IMG/VR virus record: IMGVR_UViG_3300021197_001339
Coordinates: 1 to 33,587 of that record
Direction: 5' to 3' (one strand)
Length of the DNA: 33,587 nucleotides
Origin: a virus
How positions within the stretch are numbered: position 1 is the first letter of the stretch; the number at the start of each line of letters is the position of its first letter. Both the position numbers and the translations under genes were made by a program. Below the pieces are notes generated by a model. That model ran no database searches. It was not told the DNA's origin and saw nothing but the letters and a program-made list of their open reading frames with translations. Of this stretch, positions 1-12,000 are shown in pieces.

Positions 1-3000
1 CAAGCCAATCACCTGTAGATGTAATGCCATCTCGGTCACGCTTGGCAATCAACGGTAGTTCGCTTTCATACGATACGACTAACATAGCACGGCTATACAA
101 TCCCTGTGGGTGATACATCTTTGATGGCAACTCAAAGTTGGTAATGTCGTAGTGTTCGGGTGTGTATGTATTGTGTTGATTACCAATTGCGTAGTTGTTG
201 AAATTGTATTTGTTGTTTGAATTTTGTGTGTAAACCCCTTCGCCGGTTGTTACAGAATAATTTGCAAGAGGTCTGAATACATTCCAATGGTATGGTGCGT
301 GTAACAAAGCAGCACCGAAACCTCCCACATTTGAAGAGTCATGACCATCGGAAATCGGGGATGCTTCAGGACTGTTCAACATAGGATATGCCGACGGAAG
401 ATGACTCAAGACATTCAGACATGAAGATGCTGCACCGTAAGGAGAGAAACCGAGTTTTGGATGCCATGCACCCTTACCCGCTGCATACACACGATTGCCT
501 TTGTAGATTACATCATTGTCAGCCAAAGCAACAAGAGTTCCGCCACCAATAGTAATAGACGCGGAACCAACTGCTGTAATTGTCCCAATCTTTGTCCCAT
601 CTGCTTTGTAAATAACTTCACCCACGGCAAAGGATGTATTTGCCGCTGTGCCGCTTGTGACCATAGCACCATTAGTCCCTGCCGCGTAACCTGCTGGTGC
701 AGATGATTGGTGAATTAGCGTTGCTTTGAAAATTAATTCTCCGCTTGCAAGGGCAAACTTTGTTCCAGCACCGATTGTCATTGAAGTGGTTGATATAGCC
801 GTAACAATACCCAATGCGTTGCCTGATGAATTAAATGCAGTATCATTGACAGCAAAATGAGCGCTAATATCTGATGTAATTGTCATAACAGATGTTGTTC
901 CGGCCGCATATGGTGAACCGCCTACGGTTTCTGTTGTGCTTGTCACAGGTGCAGTTGTTCCATCAATAATGGGTAGTGTATTGAGATACGAATACCGTTC
1001 ACCCGCCCAACCCATCGCGCCGATTGGTCGCGTTCGGTCAATCGCATCCATCAAGCCACTAAAGTGAACTTGAGCCATGTGGTCACGCCCGGATTGATTG
1101 ACGTTGTTGTAACGATGAACACCGGCTTTAGACCAAACGTGCAGCACAACTTCCGCACCGGGGTCGGCGGGGTCGCACAAAGCAGGGAAGGATAATGTAT
1201 TGGCCGCAACAGTTTTTCCTCTACAATGTTGGTCAAATGTATACGCATCTTCAAACACCGGTAAACCTGAAATTCGATTTGGTGCGAGATAAAATTTCAC
1301 ATACCAAGTTCCACCGCTATCGTATACTTCACGGCTATGATATGGTGCAAATGCAGGGAAAATCAATTCAGCAGGGTCCGTAGGCAATCTACCACCCGCA
1401 GTAGTTCTCAACCAACCACATTGAGGAAGTTGTTCACCAAGTGCTTGAGATGTGCAAGGGGCTATAATATGTGAATCAGAACTTGTGAGAGCAAGAGTCA
1501 TAGTTTTGCTACCCGCTTCTGCTTCACTAATCGGCACAAGCGCATGAAGATTATACATACCCGCAATAGTGGATAATGTTACCCAACCTGTTCGGTCTTG
1601 TCGCATCGCATTACCCATTGATGGCATGAATGTTCCACCCATAGCCTTGAGCGCCCCACCGCCGGGGTGTTCGTTAATGGCGTTACCAAGCACTGTGGCT
1701 AATTCTTCTCCATTTTGGCAACGTGTAGCATCAACAACAATGTATTCCATATCGACCGCAGCGGCATTCGCCGGTCCTGTATTGGGCAAAATTGATTTCG
1801 CCATAGCACCCGAAACACGGAATGCTGAAGGTTGAATTTGTGCCCAAGATGGTTTAGCAATTCGATAATTACCCAATGCGTGCGGTGGATTGAAAGTAAG
1901 TTGATTGTCAAGCCAAGAACCACCGGGTGCATAACCGCCTTCCATGTGCCAAACGTAATCAGCAGCACGTGTGCTACCATACCACGGATATACACAATGT
2001 CTTGTTGGGTGTGCATTCATGTAGACACTTAGTGTATTTGCATTAACAGCATTCGTAATTACATTGGTGAAACTATCGCCGAAAAATCTACCATCTTCAG
2101 GTCGTTGATTCAAACCCGCTGTTCCGTGGACTGACCCAATAATTGGTAATCCTTTTGCGGGTTCCCAATTCATTCGCGTTCGCCAATGGTAAAATCCTAC
2201 TGCTGTTTGATAAGTTGAGTCAAATGGTCCCTCATGGCTATCATCGTTTGTAATTAAATTTGGTAACGAAGTAACACCAACTTTTGACCATGTATTGCCT
2301 AATTGAACTACGTAAGCGGGGTCGGGTTCATTTGCATTATGGGCGTTATCTTCCATTGATGGGAATGCTTGACCGGGACCAAAGACAATGTATGTTGTTT
2401 TATTTTCTGTTCCTGTAACATGGTCTTCGTATCGAGCGGTTGGGTGTGCAAAACGAAGAACCAATGGTGATGGTTTTTGAATCAACATTCCCGCTGTATA
2501 TTTTGCTGGATAAGGATGTGAAGCAATTACTGTAGCGCCCGTCAATGTCATATCAGGACTCAACACGTTATCTTGATTGTAGAATGGTTTACCACGTGAG
2601 CCTCGATGATTGTCCGTCAGCGCAGTTCCGGGGAAGAAAGCAAAGAGAGCGTTACAATCAACATTGGCGAATGATGTGCTAATCTCATTTGCGTGTTGTA
2701 TACCTGCACAGCCTGTTGGTCCCTTTGAATACGGATGTGTGTAGAATTCCGAGTAGTCATTCTGTGTGCCGTCGTTTACATCAAGCACGACACCACTGAA
2801 TCCGCCACCGAAGTAAAGTGGCACACTGTGGTCTACACTGTCACGTGCGCCCCGGAAATACGTGATTGGTTCCGAGAATGCGCTTCCGTGTAGCCTGTAA
2901 CCGTCAAAGAGTCGCGCTCTTTCGTCTGTAAAGTAAGAAAGTGTGCGTTGATTTTGATGTAATGTTGAAGCAGCCATTGTATTCCATTCATCACTTGCTG

Positions 3001-6000
3001 ATTCGGGCATCCACTTCAATACCGTTGATGATGGAATGATATACAAATCGTCACCATTGGCTAATGCTTCTACACTCCCATCAAAAATTAATATTGTATC
3101 AGGACCCGAACTTGTTGCTTGAACTTTTCCTACATAATGACCATTAGAACGAAACACCCAATCAAACTTTTTGAATTGTTTACTTGGTGGTGAAATTGTT
3201 TTTGTTGATAAAACAGTCTGTCCAATGGCTTCTGTTCCGTTAATTTCTACTTGCGTCACAGTTGCTTCCTCTAAACCTGCCAAAATCATTGTATTGGCTG
3301 ATTCTACAACAGCAGATGCCAACGGATTACCACCGAGATAAACTGTTCTTCTATCACCAAAACCACCTTCAGCACCTAACCATCGGTCTGTAGATGAGCC
3401 ATTTTCATCGTAGATGTAACCCCCTTTCATAGTCGCAGGTTTGACAAAATGAGCAAGAGTTTGATTATCAAAACTACCAAAATGAGGGTGAACTTCTGCT
3501 GCACCACTTGGGCCGTCGTTTGTTGCATAATCTGTATCTATGGACACATAGTAACCTGTGTTTTGGAATGGGCTGTTTGTAGATGCTATATCAACGTGTG
3601 AAAGAACAACAAGAGGATTGTCAATCTTAGGCAGAATATGGTCACCGGGGATATTTGTGAATCTCACCCCCTTCAGATTCTTTCGCCAACGTTCTGTATC
3701 TACAGGGTCATTCATTGAATCTACAAGTATTGGTGTTGGTGTATTGGCATGATGACCTCTACCCTTTGTTCTAATTTGTAGAATGGTTTTGGGCAAGAAT
3801 CCACAATCGAATCTTGTTTGTTTTTCTATATCGGTATTCGACAAAGCATTGGAAGTGTCAACCAACCATTTTCCTGTTGTGTTTGCAGAACGTGAACTAC
3901 CTGCTTCATTATCTGTTGGATTGAAAAGTGTAGTGTATTCACCAAATTCATTGTGTGTTGCTTGAATTCCCATATCACGGTGTGTTGAAGCCGTAAACAT
4001 TTCTGATATTGGTCGAATTTTATTTTCGGGATTGAATGCTCTTACACGAATAGCGTCCTCGGCAATACCCCATTCGCCAAATGTTCGTCCATCAAATGCA
4101 TACATATCACGACAATCGAATATAGACCCTTCAATCTCATTCGGGTCAGCAAGATTGACAGCGAATTCAGTCACAGCGGCCATCAATTCATCTGTCATTA
4201 ATGTTGTATGATTCAACACAGGAGAAATCAATGCACGGATGTTTAATGAAGAACTACCAAATGTTCCAGTATCGTCAGTGTCAATATGATAACCTTCTAC
4301 AGCGTGTGTAGATGTAAATGTAGCACCTTCCACACCGTAGAAATAATGAAGACCGGATGAAATTTGTGATTTAGTTGTTCTGTGCGTGTAAGAGAATGTC
4401 GCCCCTCTAACACCATATGTATCTGTGCCAAAAGTCAAAGTTTCGTTAGCCTGTGTTGCTGTAGCAGCGGCACTCAATTCAAATGATGTTACATCAACGC
4501 CTTCTGAACCGGTGTTAATTGATGCTACTACAGCGTTTGTAGGTATACCCGTGCCTGACACTGCCATACCGACTTTAATTTGTGTGCTTGCATCACACGT
4601 TACCGTAGCGTCAGTATTTGTTAAATCACAAGTTGCATCAGTAAATGAAGCATCATTCACTACATCAGATACTTGAATCAAACCACTTTCTTTCGGATAA
4701 CCCATATAGCCTAAAATATCAGATGCATCGACGGTTCTATCACCTGTATCAGCACCGGATTCATATGGTGAATCAAGGAACAATGCAAGAGTCTTGTTTG
4801 TAGAATCATACACAATAGCCGTATTGACACCAATAGCAGGTGCGGGAACACCACGCCATCTGTTACCACGCCATTGTTGGTATTTGTCTTCGGCCAATGG
4901 TGAGCCACCTACGCTTTCTGCATATTGTGACATTCTCCCTGTAGCGTCACCTGCACCATACATATGCTGCCCTAACGTAAATCCGCCCTGTGATACATCT
5001 TGGTCATTGAAGAAGATACAAACCTCATTTTCAATTGTTGATGGTAGAATGGTTTGTTCATTGGAAAACTTCTCGCCAAACTTTCGGTAAATGTATCGTA
5101 GGCCGTGGCCTCTACCGTAATGGTCAATTAGTCTAAATCCGTAAATTGAATCTTCACCGATATTTTTTACATCTGCCGAAGGAACGTGCGCTGTGTATTT
5201 TTCGATTTGCAATTCGTTTCCATACAAGAAGCGCTTGCCATAATATCCCTTGAATCTCTTGTCGCCTTTTTGACCGAAACCCCACGGTCCTGTGTCGGGT
5301 GCGAAACCCGGTATACCCGATTCAACAAGACCACCGAAGTTGACTCTTGCTGTGGCACGGGTAGCAGGGCGTAACCCCTCAACGAAACTTGCAGCGGGGC
5401 TTTGAATTTCAAACGATTCATCATTCACCGTATTGGAAGTCATACCTGAACCCATAGTCGATGAAAGCAAACGAAGATGGGCTGTGGATTCTAACTTGGC
5501 TTCTAAGTGTGGGTCGCCTCTTGTGGTATAATCTGAATTGCTCAAGAACGGCTCGGTCGTGCTTTCTGTATTCAAATACTCACGAAGTGTTGTAACGGGT
5601 GCAAATGGACGACCGTGTTTGTTTAGAGGCATTGGTGCTGGATGCATATTTTCTCCAAGCATTTCGTCAGGTTGACACCAAAAGTTTCGGAATCGCCCGC
5701 CGTGACCAATCAAAAATTGAGGTTGATAGGTTGATTGTCCCTTACTGTTATCCAACCAAACACAGAAATTCCGTCCACTTGCACCGGGAATTGTCGAATG
5801 AATAACGATTGTAAAGCCCGTTTGTCCGTTTCTATCTTCAATAACACGACCCAAATGAGCGCGAGCGTAACCCATGTGTGAACCTCGGTCGCTGTTTTCC
5901 TGTGCATTTTCAGGGTCCCACCACGGAGCAGGGTCGTAAGTAGAACCTGTAGCAGCAAAATCAGCACTGATGTGAGCCGCCGTTGGGTCAATGTTGGGGT

Positions 6001-9000
6001 CCAACGAATCTTGTCTTGCGCCAATACGATTCAAATCAAATCTGTCGCTTTCACCGGGGTATTGATGCGATGGTCTACGCGCGTGTGTCCTTCCTTTCTT
6101 TGCTCCCGCTTGATTGATAATACGAATGATTTCACGTGTCGCGGATTCAATATCCACAATACCTTCTTTCTGTCCAACTTCACCAAAGTCTACAGATAAA
6201 CGTCTAACGAAATCCATTTGCGTCCAATGAGGTAGATGTTGTAATCGAGTTTCTTCATGATTACTCAAATCAAGTTCAAGTGAACGAACACCTTTGAGTG
6301 CAAGGAAAGCGGATATACATCGTGTGCCATCGGGTGTATCAAACAATGTCGAAGATTCATTAATTTTGTAATCATCACCACGTGCGATTCTTGAATCTCT
6401 AAAGGCACGAATCAACGGGTAAGATGAATTCTTTTCTTTTCGTGCGTCAATGTGGTAATCATTCGCCCAATACGAATTACAAGTTGCAGGTGTTGTTCTT
6501 GGTTGTGCGCTGTCAGCAACGGCTCGGTCATCTGTATACGCTTCATATCGAAGCCCTGAATACACTACGTGACCGTGAGATTTTCCGTAGTAATTGAAAT
6601 TCATATCCTTGTATAGTGCATCATTATTTCTAAGTGAAACCAATGTTCCACCACCAATTGTAACCGTTCCCGTTGCTACTGCTGTTACTTTTCCGAGTAA
6701 AGTTCCATAATTTGGCATAGAAGTAGAACCACCAAAACCAACAGAAGCGGTGGCTGCACCTGCATAAACCATATCCCCTACATTGAAGTATTCTAATGGG
6801 TCAATGTTATCACAAATAATCGTTGATGTGTGGCCTTTTGGATAACCTGCGGTAAGATTTACCTTCGGTCCCATTACGGCTTGGCTGGCAAGATTCAATT
6901 GCTTTGGCCGTGAAAACGGTGAGGCATTCGTAAAGTGGTCTGTGACCCAACCTGTCGAACCATCAGGATTTTTTGCATCAAACTGATTGTTGGCTATGTC
7001 GTGTGCGTATGCACCTTCAATAAATACCGATTGTTGAGTGTTTCGATGCCATTTGTTTTCACTTGGGAATCCATTTGCAACGTCAATCTGTGTGCTGTAT
7101 TGTGATGGATTACCACCATTGATTGTTGTCATGCTCAACGGCAAATCGAATGTTCCATCAGTTGTGCTAAACATACGCGGAACGCCCACGTATGATGCTT
7201 GAGCGCTCGATTGCACCTGCATATGAATATCATGGAAAGCGATGAATTCACGGTCGTGAGCCACATCGTAGAGAAGCACACGGGCTTTTCCACTTGACGC
7301 CAAGTATGGGTCTACATATGCAATCGTCGGGGCTTGGGATGCATCCAACCCCATCGCTTCGTAATTCAATTCAATTGTTTTGTTTACGTGTTGCGCGAAA
7401 TTGATAGCCGTATCAAGACAGTTGTTCGCAATTAGGAAGTTCTCAAGCGGTATACTCTCACGCGGGCGTGATGCAGCAAGTGTTCCCTCGCCGCCATTGA
7501 AACCTGACCATACAAGGCCCTCATTGAGAACACCACGGCTTTTACAGAACAGACCTTCTACGGCGTGTGGATTGTTCACTGTCATGTTCATCCATACAGT
7601 GTCGCCGTTTCGTAGACCACCTTGAGTAAACGGATAGTGCCAAGTCGAGTTCAATGTCGCGTCTTCGTCCTCTTGGATAACAGAACCCGTCCCAACACGA
7701 ATGAAGTCATCGGCTGCGATAGCCGTCACGTTGTTTGCATCAAGCGTGATAGTCGTTCGTCCTCGCTTCAAAGCACAGTTGTTTGTAAGAGCGACTTTTG
7801 TTCCACCGCCAATTGTCAAGGTCCCACTCGCGGTAGCAGTAATAATTCCAATCATACGGTCTACGTTCGCAAGTGTTGCAAAAAGAACATCTCCTACAAT
7901 GTAATGAGTTGTTGGATTAGCACTCACGGCAATAGTTCCTGTGTGGGTTGCAGCAATTGTTCCACCACTATTATGTGTCAAAGTCATTGGTGATGTTGGA
8001 TTCAAGTATGAAGTAACAGCCGCTACTTTACCAACATAACCAATATCACCCGATGTATCACCCTCGACATAAATTTCATCGTCTACACGAACAGCCAATC
8101 CTTGTTGATTAGCATGAAGTAATCGACCGCTATTTTCAATGTTGTAAGTAGGTGTTACCAACTTAGCGGGTTCTGCGTAAAGCGTTGTTGTGCTTGCAGC
8201 ACTTGCAGCAATACTGAATGTCCACTCATCGTAATTTGCACCTACATATGTGCCGTATTTGACGGGTCTGAATGTGGCTGTAGTCATTTCATCGTCGCGT
8301 TGTAACGTTGGGTTACTAATGGATTTGACAGCCATACCTTTCTTTTTGAGCATGATTTCTTTGCCCTCCATATTCGATACCCAAGCAGGTATCGCGTATG
8401 GCGTCGAACCGCTAATCTTCTCGGTCATAATCAAGAAGGAAGAGTTACCAAGATTTTCTGCATTGGTCATCGGCGTTGTGCCGAGGTAATACGATTCATA
8501 ATCAACTTCTTCGTGCGTAACTTGAGTAGTGTAAAGTTCGTCACCGGCACTCATTGTCATGGTTTTCTCTCGTATAGTAGCAACAACGAATGATGCACCG
8601 GTCCCTATTCCGCTATCAACGATTGATAGAATATCCCCTACACGATAACCGGAACCACCTGCTACTATGCTTGCGATAGATGCTACCGGTTTATCCGCAG
8701 AACTGGTTACAGTAACAGTAACTGTGCAGCCTGTTCCATGCCCACCTTTTGTTGCAAGTGTTCCCGAACCGGTGTAATTCAAACCACCTACAACTGTTCC
8801 TGTAGTCAAAACTTCTCCTGAACTACCCGACGAAACAGCCGCTGTATATTCTACTTCGGGAAATAATTCGGCAGCCTTTTCATCTACTGTTACAATAGCC
8901 AAACCCGTGAATCCATTATGATTTGAAAGAGGCTCTACTTTCTTCACAACACCTCTTGCTCTCTTTGTTTGTATACGTGGTGCGTGAGGGTTTGCTTTTG

Positions 9001-12000
9001 GTCCGGCAGCAAATTCTACAGCACTAACGTATTGCCGTAGACCATAATCGAGATTACCACCTTGAGTTTGCACATTGGCTCTATCGTGATAATAGTCACC
9101 ACGACCTTCAAAATCTGCGGTTGGTGTATCTACATCCGAACCAATAGGAATGAGTGATTCAGAATCATACGAAGCACTACTGAAAATTGCTGCACCGACT
9201 TGGGCTTGTTCAAAGAAATTATCACTGTAGTAGTATACAGCGAGATAACCATCAGAACCGGGATTATTGGTATACAAACACCATGCTCCTGAAGAAAGGA
9301 AAGCCCTTCGATAACGTGGTAATTTATGGAAATTTACTTGTTTATCATTAGACGATTCAGGAAATAAACTCGGTTGTGCGAGATAGATTTTGTGATTATC
9401 AGTAGTCGCATTCATTGTAATCTGTGTAATCGTTGTTGAAACAATGAAATCTTTGTCAATAAAATTTTGATTGAATGATGAAAAGACGCTTTTATCGTTG
9501 GCTTCTGTGTCTTTACATCGTCTACCCACGGGTGTTGGGTTCCATGTGTGTGCAGTATAGGTGCAATCGAGATGAATTTTCATACTGTTGTCAGGACCGG
9601 GATAGACGGCTTGTGCTGAATTTTGGAAAAACTGATTTGGAAATACAGGAATCTCAACCAATGCGCGTGTTGAAGCATACTGTGAACCCAATTGATAATC
9701 GTGTGTTACATCATTCATTGATTGGAACATTCGGTCATTGACAGTTGTTCCATCTTGACACATATTCTCTTCCAAGAATTTGTTTGTGTTGTAAATTACC
9801 TGATTGATTGAAAAGACACCCTTCACATTTACATTAATTAGTTCATTTTGAATACACCATTCTGAAAACAAGCCCACTGCTTGTCCATCGCCCATTAAAA
9901 ATTTACTATCTTTTTGTCCATCGGTGCTATCGAAAAAGAATGCTGAACCCGATTTAGCGTAGTATTCAGCGCTCGCTCCGTCAGCGAGATAGATACGTCC
10001 CTGCTTTGGGAAACAATAGGTTCCCCATGATTTCAAATCATCTGAATTATTGTTGAGAGGTGCAACGGATAACCAAGTTCCTTTTTCGGTTGCGCCTCCA
10101 TCAATAGTGGCGATGGTCAAAAAACTCGTTTTAATGACTGATGAAGCCGAAGGACTACCTGAACCCGCATCTGTTTGTTTCACTTTGAAAGTGTCACCAA
10201 CCGCCCAATTGTAACCACCGGATGTTACAGCCCAAGAGTGTATAACACCTGTAGAAGAAGTTCCTACAGTAACTGTGCCTGTAAGGCCCACACCATTACC
10301 GTTGACGTTTTCTACTGTGGCTGCATCGTTTGTAGCGTCATTGTAACCCGAACCGCCGTTTGTTACTGTCACTGACGACACTACACCGAACGGCGTGTTC
10401 TTAACCATCGTGCCTTGTGCAGCACAGCCGTGCTGTGTAGACCACGGCAACCGAGCCAACGGCGACGGGTCCCACGTAGGCTTCGTATTCATCGCACCCT
10501 GACCGGGACCGCCGAGTGACACGGTGACCACGGGCGCATTCGGCTCAATCTCCTTGACGATGATTGAATCGGGCGACCCCTCGCCCACGACATTGACGCT
10601 TTGGGAAACAGTCGCCTCGCCTATGCTGCGTGTTGTGACTGATGTAATCAAACCATTTTCGCCTTCTTCTTGTTGCACAGAACGAATTCTGTGTTGGCCC
10701 ATTATGTAGTAACACGATGCAACATTTGGCTCAGATGTATTTGAAGTTGAAGAGCGCATTTTTGATAATTGATTTGTTCTAATTTTATTCGATGGCTGTA
10801 TAACAAGAGTAATCCGTGCATCAGTGGTAACATCTAATTTAAAATCAATAATATCGAACAATTCATACAGATTTGTATTACCTGATGTAGAACCAATATC
10901 AAAAACACCAGTGCCCGAAGATGTAGCACTCACTGCCCTTCTTTCTGTTCCATCAGCAGCCGTTACCAATGTCGCTGTTTTACTTGAATTAACAGCCTCA
11001 ATAGCCAATTTATTGAAAACAGATTCATGCACTAAATTAGTATGTGATGCTGCTACATTTTGTGGTGTTGTATTTGGTTTCGCTGTTGCGCTATTTGGTG
11101 GCGTGTAATTATTCGGACAAGTAGATTCATCAAGTTCAATATCGTTTTCTAAACCGCCCGTGTTATCACCAATAAACAAATTTGGTTCTGAAAATAAATC
11201 CAATGATGAAGATGTTGGGAGTGTTACATCTATCACACCACCGGGCGAAAATAATGTTGTATCTTTAGAAGCGTCCGCAAGGTCAGTAGTTATCACATCT
11301 AACACGGTTGTTGTGCCAGTCAAAACATACGAACCCGCTGGAACTGTTTTTTCGACCATTAGCATCGGAAATGTTTTCCCCATTGACGCTCCCGATAAAT
11401 CAATAGCATTGTAATGAATTTCTACGAAAGGTGCGATGTTATGTGTAGACTGAAGAGTTGGAACTTTGAGTAATGCAACACGACTTGTCGATTCAGGACG
11501 AAGATGAAAACGTCTTGTTTCTGTATCTATAGTGTCGAATTCCGGCATTGGTCCCTTCAATAAAAATGGCATAGCATCAAAACCATTTGAACCAATAGCA
11601 ATCATTTCTTTTCCACTTGCAGGTAAACCGTTGTCTATTATCGTATCAACAGAACATGAATTAATGATAGTTTGAACTGTCATTGTTCCTTGTTTGTTGA
11701 ATAAATCAATACGAGAATTTACAGGTAAACTGTGTTTCAAACCTCGACAAGTATTGTCGTAAATGAGAGTTGAAATATCACTTGTTCCATCTGTAGTTTG
11801 GTCATAAATTTCAGATGTAGCATCAGGTAAACGACGAAGGAATGGATGGCCTGTAACGTGAGAATAACAGTGTCTACCACTATGCCCAATTTGATACAAC
11901 TCATCAAGAGTAGCGGGCCACACTACAGCATACGGATTTGTAGGTGAATTTGTTGTAGTAGCCATATTTGATGAATAAATTAAACCATGTTGTTCATAGA

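Noticed and set aside
7622-7993. Plus-strand frame of 123 codons
   Set aside because: Cys/Ser/Asn-rich translation without a fold, overlapped fully by the fibre frame that encodes a recognisable module on the other strand.
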